Assembly: GCF_963678635.1 (NCBI RefSeq)
Contig: NC_087062.1
Coordinates: 50,606,178-50,670,177, forward strand
Source of the DNA: Symsagittifera roscoffensis
Lineage: Eukaryota; Xenacoelomorpha; Acoela; Convolutidae
Length of the DNA: 64,000 nucleotides
Direction of reading: 5' to 3'
Shown here: positions 12,376-23,157 of the stretch, one piece after another
How the letters are laid out: the number at the start of each line of letters is the position of its first letter
Position numbering within the stretch: the first letter of the stretch is position 1
Position numbers and translations under genes: made by a program
Notes under the pieces: model-generated
Database searches by the model: none
The model's input: the letters and a program-made list of their open reading frames with translations, nothing else
What the model was told of the DNA's origin: nothing

Positions 12376-13156
12376 ATTCGTTCTTAAAACTGAATTCGGT
12401 AAGCTCAAAAACTGATTGTTTACCTAAGTTTGTTCAAAACTCATCGAGAAAGTTGTCAGATCACAAAAAATAAGAGAATACATTGACTCGCCAAAATTAG
12501 CAGATTTGGTAAGCAACCAAATTTTCAATCATTCAGAATTCTTCTTGAAGCCATTCGGATGCTTAGATATATAAGTTTTTTTATGGAAACCATTGAAGCA
12601 AAAGCATTTTGAAAAACTGCAGGTTTATTTTGTGGCCCAAGTTTTTGAAATTTGTCTAAGCAGTTTACTCAAGCAAGGAAACGTTGAAAAGCTTTAAGTT
12701 TTTTCGTGAAGAAAATCGGATGACCATTGTTATACGTTTTTCTATCGAAAACAATCGAATAATGGAATTTTGAAAAATTTCAGGTTGCTTATTTGGTCCA
12801 GCTTTTCCACAAAAAACTATCGTTTTTCAATGAAAGGAAGACAAAACTAAATTTTCCTTAAATTTTCAATTCGCTTTGTATGATAGTTTGAAAGCTCTAA
12901 CAGGTTGCTTAGAAAAAATGGCGAGAGGATTTGCTCTATAAAACGAATTAAACTAGTCCTGTTTCAGGATTAGAATATTTACTTCGTCAATACATTTTAT
13001 TTACCAAAAACTTCGAAACTATTTTTGATCGAACGATGGCTTGATTTGATAGCTTTTTTTATTTTGAGCAAAAAATTATTCTATTTGAAGCATAGCATAT
13101 CTTTGCTTCAAATTTTTATTGTTCGATTCAATTTACCAACGAATGAGTTCAGTGCA

Positions 13157-13242
13157 GACGGGGTGGTCGAGTGGTTTAGGCGATGGATAGACTGCAAATC
13201 TAAAACGTTCTGTGTGCGTGAGTTCGAATCCCAGCTCTGTCG
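13157..13242 (+). tRNA. tRNA-Ser body with GCA anticodon, copy 2
   Basis: Identical tRNA body to 8727. Both copies of the 4.43 kb repeat carry the GCA loop, so the anticodon change came before that duplication and neither copy has decayed since. Confidence 0.65.
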
Positions 13243-13247
13243 ATTAG

Positions 13248-13252
13248 TTTTT
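13248..13252 (+). terminator. Pol III T5 terminator
   Basis: TTTTT five bases after the GCA unit, as in copy 1. Confidence 0.6.
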
Positions 13253-13877
13253 AAAAACACCTGAACTGAATTCGGTGAGCACAACAACTTATGTTTACCT
13301 CAATTGATAATAACTCACCGAGACAGTTGTCAGATCACAAAAACTAAGAGAACAAATCGACTCGCCAAAGTTAGCAGACTTGGCAAGCAACCAACTTTTC
13401 AATCATTCAGAATTCTTCTTGAAGCAATTCGGATGGCTAGATATATACGTTTTTTTTATGGAAACCATTGAAGCAAAAGTATTTTGAAAAACTGCAGGTT
13501 AGTTTTGTGGCCCAAGTTTTCAGCAAGAAAATAATCTTTTTTTCAGTGGGAGAATTTCGACGAGACGTTTTTCCTAAATTTTTGTTTCGCTTCGTTTCAT
13601 TGTTTGAAAGCTCTAACAGGTTGCTTAGAAAAACTTGAATGTTCAGTGAAATGAATTGGTCTATAAAAAGCTTTGATCTTGTCCTGTTCTGAAACTAGAG
13701 TGCTTACCTCGTCTTTCCAGTTTTTATACAAAAATGTCAAGTCTATTTTCGATCGAGCAATGTCTTGCTTTGATAGGTTTTATTATTTTGAACAAAACAA
13801 AATTCTATTTGAAGCATAGCATCTTTGCTTCAAGTTTTTATTGATTCGATTCAATTTACCAGCGAATGACTTCTGGT

Positions 13878-13959
13878 ACTAAATTGCCCGATTTGTTAAG
13901 GCGTTAAACTGCTTATCCAATACGCTCTGCGTTCCTGGGTGCGAATCCCATGTCTGACA
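13878..13959 (+). pseudogene. Copy 2 of unit 9446
   Basis: Loop CTGCTTA (GCT) with the acceptor strand lost. It keeps the T-arm base that is missing in copy 1. Confidence 0.6.
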
Positions 13960-14607
13960 ATCAGTTTTCGAGAATACCTGAACAGAATTCAGTAAGCACA
14001 AAAACTGATTTATACCAAATTTTGTTAGTAACATACCGAGAAGTTTGTCAGATCACAAGGTATTAGAAGAAGAATCGGCTCACCATTTTTTGAAATTTGT
14101 CTAAGCAGTTTAGTCAAGCAAGGAAACGTTGAAAAGATTTAACTTTTTTCGTGAAGAAAATCGGATGACCATTGTTATACGTTTTTCTATCGAAAACAAT
14201 CAAATAATGGAATTTTGAAAAAATTCAGGTTGCTTTTTTGGTCCAGTTTTTCCACAAAAAACTATCGTTTTTCAATGGAAGGAAGACAAAACTAAATTTT
14301 CCTTAAATTTTCAATTCGCTTTGTATGATAATTTGAAAGCTCTAACAGGTTGCTTAGAAAAACTTCGTTTCGCAAAAATTGACGATACGATTTGGTCTAT
14401 AAAACGATTTGAACTAGTCCTGTTTCAAGACTAGAATGCTTACTTCGTCAATACAATTTGATTACAAAAACTTCAAAACTATTTTTGATCGAACGATGGC
14501 TTGATTTGTTTGATAGCTTTTATTATTTTGAGCAAAAAAATATTCTATTTGAAGCATAGCAAACTTCTTATGTTCGATTCAATTGACCAACGAATGGGTT
14601 CACTACA

Positions 14608-14693
14608 GACATGGTAGTCGAATGGTTTAGGCGATGGATTGCCTGCTTATCTAATACGTTCTGTGTGCGTCGGTGCGATTTGCAGCTTTGTCG
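14608..14693 (+). pseudogene. Copy 2 of unit 10175
   Basis: Loop CTGCTTA; the A box is further damaged (TAGTCGAATGG) and the T arm is lost as in copy 1. Confidence 0.58.
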
Positions 14694-15337
14694 ATTAGTT
14701 TTTAAAAACACCTGAACTGAATTCGGTGAGCACAACATAATTTGATACCTCAATTGATAATACCTCACCGAGAATTTACCAGATCACAAAGTTGTAGAGA
14801 TAGAATCGGGTCGCAACCTTTTGGAATTCGTCCAAGCAGAGTAGTCAAGCAATTAAATGTTCGAAAATTTTAAGTTTGTTCATGAACAAAATCGGTTGGC
14901 CAATGTTATACGTTTTTCTTTTGAAAACATTCAAGCAATGGAATTTTGAAAATTTTTCAGGTTATTTTTTTTTGGTCATGCTTTTCCACAAAATACGTTT
15001 TTCAAAGGAAGCAATTCAAAATTAAATTTTCCCTAGGTTTTTTTTTTGCTTCGTTTGATAGTTCGAAAGACTTTATAGGTTGCTTAGAAAAGGTTCAAAC
15101 TTTTGCCAAAAGAATTTGTATATAATCAGATTTGAACTAGTCCTGTTCTAAGACTAGAGTGCTTACTTTGTCATTACAGTTTTTATAAAAAGACCTCAGG
15201 TCTATTTTTGATTGAACAATGGCTTTATTTGATAGGTTTTATTATTTTGATTTAAAAACATTCTATTTGAAGCACAGCAACTGTGCTTCAACGTTTCATT
15301 GGTTTGATTCAACTTACCAAAGATTGACCTGTGGTCA

Positions 15338-15419
15338 GACAAGATGGCCGAGTAGTTTAAGTGTTGGACTGCCAATCCAATAAGTACTGCGTGCGTGGGT
15401 TCGAATGCCATCTCTGTCT
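15338..15419 (+). tRNA. tRNA-Ser body with GCC (Gly) anticodon
   Basis: One of the best-preserved Ser bodies. A box TGGCCGAGTAG, anticodon arm TTGGA/CTGCCAA/TCCAA fully paired, long variable arm, T arm GTGGG/TTCGAAT/GCCAT with one mismatch, and TTTTT six bases downstream. The anticodon is GCC in place of GCT. The - strand mirror unit at 17342 carries the same GCC. Acceptor positions 5 and 7 are mismatched, so it may be inactive. Confidence 0.65.
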
Positions 15420-15424
15420 ATTAG

Positions 15425-15429
15425 TTTTT
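15425..15429 (+). terminator. Pol III T5 terminator
   Basis: TTTTT directly after the GCC unit. Confidence 0.55.
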
Positions 15430-15755
15430 AAAAACACCTGAACTGAACTCGGTAAGCACAACAACTGATTTTTACCTAATTTGTTAATAACTCACCACGA
15501 AATTTTCCAGATCATAAAGTTCTAGAGCTGGAATCGGCTCGCAATTTTTTGAAATTAGTCTAAGCAGACTAGTCAAGCAAATAAACGTTAAAAAATTTTA
15601 AGTTTGTTCATGAAGAAAGTCGGTTGGCCAATGTTATACATTTTTCTATTGAAGCCTTCCAAGCAATGGAGTTTTGAAAACTTCAAGTTTTTTTTCGTCG
15701 AGTATTTCCACAAAAAAATGATTGTTTTTCAATGGAAGCAATTCAAAATTAAATT

Positions 15756-15835
15756 TACAGGCAGGCCAAGAGGTGAAGGCATTGAATTTCTATCAATATT
15801 TACTGCGTGCGTGTGTTCGAAACCCAGCCCTGTCC
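15756..15835 (+). pseudogene. tRNA-Ser-like unit, shortened anticodon arm
   Basis: It lies only 418 bp from the previous unit. A spacer deletion places the tRNA directly after the GCAATTCAAAATTAAATTT block. The anticodon arm is truncated (GAATTTCTATCAAT), but GTGTTCGAAACCC remains. Mirror of 16926. Confidence 0.55.
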
Positions 15836-16368
15836 TGTAAGTTTTTGAAAACTAGTCTAAGCAGACTAGTCAAGCAATTAAACGTTGAAAATTTTAAGGT
15901 TGTTCATGAAGAAAGTCGGTTGGCCAAAGTTATACATTTTTTTATTGAAACTATACAGGCAATGGAATTTTGAAAAAATTCAGGTTGTTTTTTTTTGGCT
16001 CAGTTTTTTTTACAAAAAATTATCGTTTTTTCAATGGAATCGATTCAAAATTGGGTTTTCCTTAATTTTTTAGTTCGCTTCTTTTGATATTTTGAAAGCT
16101 GTAACAGGTTGCTTTCAAAAACTTGAAATTTCAGCGAAACGATTTGCGCTAAAAATGATTTAAACTAGTCCTGTTCTAGGACTATAGTGCTATATTCGTC
16201 ATTACATTTCAAATACAAAGTGTCAAGTCTATTTTTGATTGAACAATGGCTTGATTTGATAGGTTTGTTTGTTTTGAGCCAAAAAAAAACATTATATTTG
16301 AAACGGAGCATCTTTGCTTCAAACTTTTATTGGTTTGAATCAATTCACCAACGGATGACCTCTGGTCA

Positions 16369-16450
16369 GACAAGGTGACCGTGTGTTTAAAGCGTTGGAC
16401 TGCTTATGCAACTAAGTCTGCTTGCGTGGGTTCGAATCCCATATCTGTCG
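16369..16450 (+). pseudogene. tRNA-Ser(GCT)-like unit, terminator lost
   Basis: Loop CTGCTTA with GCT. T arm GTGGG/TTCGAAT/CCCAT is perfect. The A box is broken (TGACCGTGTG), and the usual T5 has become TTCTT. Confidence 0.6.
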
Positions 16451-16699
16451 ATTAGTTCTTAAACACACTTGAACTGAATTTCTTTAACACAACAATAGAT
16501 GTTTAGCTAAATTGTTGATAACTCAACGAGAATTTTCCTAGATCACAAAGTTCTAGAAAAAAAATTTGCTCGCAAACTATTAGAATTCGTCTAAGCAGAC
16601 TCATCAAGCAATTAAACGTTGAAATTTTTCAGTTTGTTCATGAAGAAAATCGGTCAGCCAATGTTATAAAACTTTCTATTGGAATTTCGATAAATTTCA

Positions 16700-16745
16700 A
16701 GTTACTTTTTCGGTCAGCCAATGTCAAGTTTATCATGAACAACCT
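16700..16745. other. Convergent inversion junction of the Ser arms
   Basis: Up to about 16,724 the spacer reads in + orientation (...CGGTCAGCCAATGT). From CAAGTTTATCATGAACAACC onward it reads as the reverse complement of the same spacer. TCGGTCAGCCAATG occurs twice just before the switch (16,650 and 16,709). Confidence 0.8.
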
Positions 16746-16925
16746 CAAAATTTTTAACGTTTAATTGCTTGACTATTTTGTTTAGACAAATTCCAATAGT
16801 CTGCGAGCCATTTTGTCTCCAAAACTTTGTGATCTGGTAATTTTTGCGGTGAGTAATTATCAATTTAGGTAAACATCCGTTGCTGTGCCTACCGAAATCA
16901 GTTCAGGTGTTTTCAAAAACTTACT

Positions 16926-17005
16926 GGACAGGGCTGGGTTTCGAACACACGCACGCAGTAAATATTGATAGCATTTCAACGCCTTCACCTCTCTGGCTGC
17001 CTGTA
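16926..17005 (-). pseudogene. tRNA-Ser-like unit, mirror of 15756
   Basis: Short unit with CTATCAATATTTACTGCG in place of a normal anticodon arm. Both copies share the spacer deletion and GTGTTCGAAACCC, so the deletion predates the inversion. Confidence 0.55.
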
Positions 17006-17341
17006 AACTTAATTTTGAATTGCTTCCATTGAAAAACGACTATTTTTTTTGTGGAAATACTCGGCAAAAAAAACCTGAAGTTTTCAAAAATCCATTGCTT
17101 GAAAGGCTTCAAAAGAAAAATGTATAACATTGGCCAACCGACTTTCTTCATGAACAAACTTAAAATTTTTTAACGTTTATTTGCTTGACTAGTCTGCTTA
17201 GACTAATTTCGAAAAATTGCGAGCCGATTCCATCTCTAAAACTTTATGATTTGGAAAATTTGGTGGTGAGTTATTAACAAATTAGGTAAAAATCAGTTGT
17301 TGTGCTTACCGAGTTCAGTTCAGGTGATTTTAAAAACTAAT

Positions 17342-17423
17342 AGACAGAGATGGCATTCGAACCCACGCACGCAGAACTTTTTGGATTGGCAGTCCAACAC
17401 TTTAACTGCTCGGCCATCTTGCT
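17342..17423 (-). tRNA. tRNA-Ser body with GCC anticodon, - strand mirror
   Basis: The anticodon arm TTGGA/CTGCCAA/TCCAA is fully paired with GCC, as in 15338. The acceptor 5' strand has changed to AGCAAGA, so pairing there is weak. Confidence 0.55.
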
Positions 17424-18073
17424 GACCACAGGTCAATCATTGGTAATTTGAATGAAACCAATAAAACTTTGAAGCACCAGTTGCTGTGCTTCAAATAGAA
17501 TGCTTTTAAATCAAAATAAAAAAAACCTATCAAATCAAGCCATTTTTCGATCAAAAATAGACTTGAAGTTTTTTTTTATAAAAAATGTAACGACGAAGGA
17601 AGCACTCTAGTCCTAGAACAGGGCTAGTTCAAATCATTTTATAGACAAATTCTTTTGGCAAACGTTTGAACCTTTTCTAAGCAACCTATAAAGGCTTTCG
17701 AACTATCAAACGAAGCGAAAAAAAAACCTAAGGAAAATTTAATTTTGCATTGGTTCCATTGAAAAACGTTAATTTTTTGTGGAAAAGCATGACCAATTAA
17801 AATAACCTAAAAAATTTTCAAAATTGCATTGCTTGAATGTTTTCAAAAGAAAAACGTATAACAATGGCTAACCGATTTTCTTCACGAACAAACTTAAAAT
17901 TTTCCAACATTTAATTGCTTAACTACTCTGCTTAGACGAATTCCAAAAAGTTGCGACCCGATTTTATCTCTACAACTTGTGATCTGGCAAATTATCGGTG
18001 AGTTATTATCAATTGAGTTAAACAAAAGATGTTGTGCTCACCGAATTCAGTTCAGATGTTTTTAAAAACTAAT

Positions 18074-18159
18074 CGACAGAGCTGGGATTTGAAACAACGC
18101 ACACAGAACGTATTAAATAGGCAGTCAATCCATCGCCTAAACCACTCGACCACCCAGTC
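18074..18159 (-). pseudogene. tRNA-Ser-like unit, loop reads GCC
   Basis: Loop CTGCCTA. A box TGGTCGAGTGG is intact. The T arm is damaged (GTTTCAAATCCC). It belongs to the GACNGGG subtype seen at 8727. Confidence 0.55.
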
Positions 18160-18819
18160 TGCACTGATCTCATTCGTTGGTAAATTGAATCGAACAATAG
18201 AAATTTGAAACAAAGATATGCCATGCTTCAAATAGAATATTTTTTTTTGCTCAAAAGAATAAAAGCTATCAAATCAAGACATCGTTCGATCAAAAATAAT
18301 TTCGAAAATTTTGTAATTAAATTGTATTGACGAATTAAACATTCTAGTCTTGAAACAGGACTAGTTCAAATCGTTTTATATACCAAACCGTTTCCTCATT
18401 TTTGCGAAACGAAGTTTTTCTAAGCAACCTGTTAGAGCTTTCAAACTATCATACAAAGCGAATTGAAATTTTAAGGAAAATTTAATTTTTTGTCTTGCTT
18501 CCATTGAAAAACGATAGTTTTTTGTGGAAAATCTGGACCAAAAAAACAACCTGAATTTTTTCAAAATTCCATTAATTGATTGTTTTCGATAGAAAAACGT
18601 ATAACCATGGTCATCCGATTTTCTTCACGAAAAAACTTAAAGCTTTTCAACGTTTCCTTGCTTGAGTAAACTGCTTAGACAAATTTCAAAAAATGGTGAG
18701 CCGATTCTTCTTCTAATACCTTGTGATCTGACAAATTTCTCGATATGTTAATAAAAAAATTTGGTAAAAATCAGTTTTTGTGCTTACTGAATTCTGTTCA
18801 GGTGTTTTCGAAAACTAAT

Positions 18820-18901
18820 TGTCAGAGATGGGATTCGCACACAGGAACGCAGAACGTATTGGATTAGCAGCTTAATGCCTTAACAAATCGGCCAAATTGT
18901 T
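18820..18901 (-). pseudogene. tRNA-Ser(GCT)-like unit
   Basis: Loop CTGCTAA, but the anticodon stem (TTAAG/TCCAA) and acceptor (AACAATT) have decayed. Same subtype as 9446. Confidence 0.58.
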
Positions 18902-19525
18902 ACCAGAGGTCATTCGATGGTAAATTGAATCGAACCAATAAAAATTTGAAGCAAAGATGCTATGCTTCAAATAGAAGGTTGTTTTGTTCAAAATAATAAA
19001 ACCTATCAAAGCAAATCACTGCTCCATCGAAAATAGAACTGACATCTTTGTATAAAAACTGGAAAAACGAGGTAAGCACTCTAGTTTCAGAACAGGACAA
19101 GTTCAAAGCGTTTTACAGACCAATTCCTTTCACTGAAATTTCAAGTTTTTCTAAGCAACCTGTTAGACTTTCATACAATGAAACGAAGCGAAACAAAAAT
19201 TTAGGAAAAAACTTTTTTTTCGAAAATCTCCCATTGAAAAAAGATAATTTTGTTCCTGAAAACTTGGGCCACAAAACTAAGCTGCAGTTTTTCAAACTGC
19301 TTTTGCTTCAATGATTTCCATAAAAGAAGTTATATATCTAGCCATCCGAATTGCTTCAAATATAATTCTGAATGATTGAAAAATTTGTTGCTTGCCAAGT
19401 CTGCTAATTTTGGCGAGTCGATTTGTTCTCATGGTTTTTGTGATCTGACAACTGTCTCGGTGAGTTAGTATCAATTGAGGTAAACATAAAATGTTGTGTT
19501 CATCGAATTCAGTTCAGGTGTTTTT

Positions 19526-19530
19526 AAAAA
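19526..19530 (-). terminator. Pol III T5 terminator
   Basis: AAAAA on the + strand, TTTTT in the - strand reading, five bases after the 19536 unit. Confidence 0.55.
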
Positions 19531-19535
19531 CTAAT

Positions 19536-19621
19536 CGACAGAGTTGGGATTCGAACTCTCGCACACATAACTTATTAGATTAGCAGTCTATCCATCGCCT
19601 AAACCACTCGACCACCCAGTC
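19536..19621 (-). tRNA. tRNA-Ser(GCT), best - strand copy
   Basis: A box TGGTCGAGTGG, B box GAGTTCGAATCCC, anticodon loop CTGCTAA in a stem pairing at four of five positions. The acceptor GACTGGG/CTCTGTC has one T-T mismatch, and a T5 terminator is present. Of the Ser units this is the most plausible functional gene with its proper anticodon. It is the ancestral-state counterpart of the GCA units. Confidence 0.65.
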
Positions 19622-20270
19622 TGCACTGATTTCATTCGTTGGTAATTTGAATCGAACAATAGAAATTTGAAGCAAGGATATGCTATGTTTCAAATAGATT
19701 ATTTTTTTTGCTCAAAATAATAAAAGCTATCAAATCAAGCCATCGTTCGATCAAAAATAATTTTGAAATTTTTGTAATTAAGTTGTATTGACGAATTAAG
19801 CATTCTAGTCTTGAAACAGAACTAGTTCAAATCGTTTTATAGACCAAATCGTTTCGCCAATTTTTGCAAAACGAAGTTTTTCTAAGCAACCTGTTAGAGC
19901 TTTCAAACTATAATAATAAGCGAATTGAAATATTAGGGAAAATTTTTTTTTTCTTGCTTCCATTGAAAAACGATATTTTTTTGTGGAAAAGCTGGATCAA
20001 AAAGCAACCTGAAATTTTTCAAAGTTCCATTATTTGATTGTTTTTGATAGAAAAACCTATAACAATGGTCATCCGATTTTCTTCATGAAAAAACTTAAAG
20101 CTTTTCAACGTTTCTTTGCTTGACTAAACTCCTTAAACAAATTTCAAAAAATATTGAGCCGATTTTTTTTCTAATACCTTGTGATCTGACAATTTTCTCA
20201 GTATATTATTAACAAAATTTGGTAAAAATCAGTTTTTGTGCTTACTGTTCAGGTTTTTTCGAAAAGTAAT

Positions 20271-20352
20271 CGTCAGAGATGAGATTCGCACCCAGGAACG
20301 CAGAGCGTATTGGATAAGCAGTTTAATGCCTTGACAAATCGGCAATTTTAAT
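20271..20352 (-). pseudogene. tRNA-Ser(GCT)-like unit
   Basis: Loop CTGCTTA. The acceptor is replaced by ATTAAAA. The T arm is GGTGCGAATCTC. Same subtype as 9446 and 21721. Confidence 0.57.
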
Positions 20353-20985
20353 ACCAGAGGTCATTCGCAGGTAAATTGAATCGAACCAATAAAAATTTGA
20401 AGCAAAGATGCTATGCTTAAAATAGAATACTGTTTTGTTCAAAATAATAAAACCTATCAAAGCAAGCCATTGCTCGATCGAAAACAGAATTGACATCTTT
20501 GTATAAAAACTGGAAAGACGAGGTAAGCACTCTAGTTTCAGAACAGGATAAGTTCAAAGTATTTTATAGACCACCTCGTTTCACTGAAATTTCAAGTTTT
20601 TCTAAGCAACCAGTTAGAGCTTTCAAACAATGAAACGAAGCGAAACAAAAATTTAGGAAAAACCTATTTTCGAAAATCTCCCATTGAAAAAATATAATTT
20701 TGTTGCTGAAAATTTGGGCCACAAAATAAACCTGCAGTTTTTTAAAATGCTTTTGCTTCAATGGTTTCCATAAAAAAACTGATATATCTAAGCATCCGAA
20801 TGGCTTCAAGAAGAATTCTGAATGATTGAAAATTTGGTTGCTTACCAAGTCTGCTAATTTTGGCGAGTCGATTTGTTCTCTTAGTTTTTGTGATCTGACA
20901 ACTGTCTCGGTGAGTTTTTATCAATTGAGGTAAACATAGGTTGTTGTGCTCACCGAATTCATTTCAGGTGTTTTTAAAAACTAAT

Positions 20986-21071
20986 CAACATAGCTGGAAT
21001 TCGAACCCACGCACACAGAACGTATTAGATTAACAGTCTATCCTTCGCCTAAACCACTCGGACACCCTGTC
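20986..21071 (-). pseudogene. tRNA-Ser body with GTT (Asn) loop
   Basis: GACAGGG acceptor strand and GGGTTCGAA B box are well kept. The loop is CTGTTAA in a good stem (ATAGA/TCTAA). A TGT change breaks the start of the D arm, and the 3' acceptor reads TATGTTG. Confidence 0.57.
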
Positions 21072-21720
21072 TGCACTGAACTCATTCGTTGGAAAATTGA
21101 ATCGAACAATAAAAATTTGAAGCAAAGATATGCTACGCTTTAAATAGAACATTTTTTTGCTCAAAATTAAAAATCAAAAAAACTATCAAATCAAGCCATC
21201 GTTCGATCTAAAATAGTTTTGAAGTTTTTGTAAATTAAATGTATTGACGAAGTAAGCATTCTAGTCTTGAAACAGGACTAGTTCGAGTCGCTTTATAGAC
21301 CAAATCGTTTCGCCAATTTTTCAAGTTTTCTAAGCAACCTGTTAGAGCTTTCAAACTATCATACGAAGCGAAGTGAAAGTTTAGGGAAAATTTTATTTTG
21401 TCTTGCTTCCATTGAAAAACGATAGTTTTTTGTGGAAAAGCTGGACCAAAAAAGAAACCTGAAAATTTTCAAAATTCCATTATTTGAATGTTTTCGATAG
21501 AAAAACCTATAACAATGGTCATCCGATTTTCTTCATGAAAAAACTGAAAGCTTTTCAACGTTTCCTTGCTTGACTAAACTGCTTAGACAAATTTCAAAAA
21601 ATGGTGAGCCGATTTTTTTTCTAATACCTTGTGATCTGACATATTTCTCAGTATGTTTTTTGGTAAAAATCAGTTTTTGTGCTTACTGAGTTCTGTTCAG
21701 GCGTTTTTTCGAAAACTAAT

Positions 21721-21802
21721 TGTCAGAGATGAGATTCGCACCCAGGAACACAAAGCGTATTGGATAAGCAGTCTAATGCCTTAACAAATCGGCGGATTTA
21801 AT
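21721..21802 (-). pseudogene. tRNA-Ser(GCT)-like unit
   Basis: Loop CTGCTTA with stem TTAGA/TCCAA. The acceptor is lost, as in its sister at 20271. Confidence 0.57.
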
Positions 21803-22440
21803 ACCAGAGGTCAATCGCTGGTAAATTAAATCGAACCAAAAAAATTTTGAAGCAAAGATGCTATGCTTCAAATAGAATATTGTTTTGTTCAAAATCATAA
21901 AACCTATCAAAGCAAGCCATTGCTTGATCGAGAATAGAATTGACATCTTTGTATAAAAACTGTAAAGACGAGGTAAGCACTCTGGTTTCAGAACAGGACA
22001 AGTTCAAAGCGTTTTATAGACCAACTCGTTTCACTGAAATTTCAAGTTTTTCTAAGCAACCTGTTAGAGCTTTCAAACAATGAAACGAAGCGAAGCAAAA
22101 AATTATGAAAAATCTATTTTCGAAATTCTCCCTTTGAAAAAATATATTTTTTTTGTTGCTGAAAACTTGGGCCACAAAACTAACCTGCAATTTTTCAAGA
22201 TGCTTTTGCTTCAATGCTTTCCATAAAAAAACTTATATATTTAGCCATCCGAAATGCTTCAAGAAGAATTCTAAATGATTGAAAATTTGGTTGCTTGCCA
22301 ATTCTGCTAATTTTGGCGAGTCGATTTATTCTTTTAGTTTTTGTGATCTGACAACTGTCTCGATGAGTTTTCAACAAACTTAGGTAAACAATCATTTTCT
22401 AGGCTTACCGAATTCAGTTCATATATTTTTAAAAACGAGT

Positions 22441-22522
22441 CGGCACAGATGGTATTCGATACCAGGCACGCAGACCGTTTTGAATTAGCAGTCCAATGCC
22501 ATTATATTTTGGCCACCCTGTC
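22441..22522 (-). pseudogene. tRNA-Ser(GCT)-like unit, mirror of 7864
   Basis: GACAGGGTGGCC start. Anticodon arm TTGGA/CTGCTAA/TTCAA is paired with one G-U. The D arm is degraded (AAAATATAATGG), as in 7864. Confidence 0.62.
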
Positions 22523-23075
22523 TGACCACAGGTCAGCTATTGGTAAATCAAAAAGAACCAAAGAAAAATTTGCAGCAAAGTTTGAAATTTCAAAACAATT
22601 GTGGAGCACTCTACTTTGAGTACAGTTTTAGTTCAAATTGTTTTTTCTTTGCCAACTCGTTTCGCTAAAAATTTCTAAGCAATCCAATAAAGCTTCGAAA
22701 CTATGAAACAATGCAAAACAAAATTTAAAATAACTTCAACTTAGGTTACTTCCAAAGGAGGTAATTTTTTTTGCAGAAAAACTCGGCCAAAAAAGTAAAA
22801 TTTATTTTTTCAAATTTTTTTTTCGCTTGGAGGGTTTGTTTCAATTTAAAAACGGAAAACATTGGCCATTTGATTTTCTTGATGAAATAACTCTAAATTG
22901 TTTCAAAGTTTGCTTGCGTGATTAGTCTGCTCAGACAAATTGCAATTGGTTGCATTCCATTTTGTGCTGTGAATTTTTGTGATCTGTAAATGTTTTTGGT
23001 GAGTTGTTAACAAAATTAGGTAAATATCAGTTTTTGTGGGTACCTATTTCAGCTCAGGTGTTTTAGAAAACTAAT

Positions 23076-23157
23076 CGACAGGGATGGTATTCAAACCCAC
23101 GCACGCAGAACATATTGGATTAGCATTTCAATGCCTTAACCTCTCCGCCAACCTGTA
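23076..23157 (-). pseudogene. tRNA-Ser(GCT)-like unit, mirror of 7197
   Basis: Loop ATGCTAA, D arm TTGGCGGAGAGG, B box GGTTTGAATACC. Almost the same body as 5641 and 7197. Confidence 0.62.

Larger units (their letters stand above)
10504..14928 (+). repeat. 4.43 kb higher-order repeat, copy 2
   Basis: Second copy, holding the units starting at 10906, 11627, 12294, 13157, 13878 and 14608. It matches copy 1 apart from scattered substitutions and indels, including a 1 nt difference in the T arm of the fifth unit and a short GTTTGCG-type insertion near the end of copy 1. It is much more similar to copy 1 than neighbouring units are to each other, so it is a recent duplication. Confidence 0.9.
1..16722 (+). 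repeat. Tandem array of tRNA-Ser-derived units, + strand arm
   Basis: Twenty-four tRNA-Ser-like bodies lie in one orientation, 418-905 bp apart (mostly 667-735). Each unit carries a tRNA with a long variable arm and then a T-run (GATTAG-TTTTT). A roughly 600 bp AT-rich spacer follows. It holds recurring blocks: 'TTTTTGGCCGAG-TTTTTCC', a 'GCTCTAACAGGTTGCTTAGA' block, 'GGTCTATAAAA', a CTAGTC/GACTAG hairpin, and a GAAGCGAAGCAACTTTGCTTC-like element just before the next tRNA. Stretches between the tRNAs hold only this spacer. No gene is seen in them. Confidence 0.9.
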
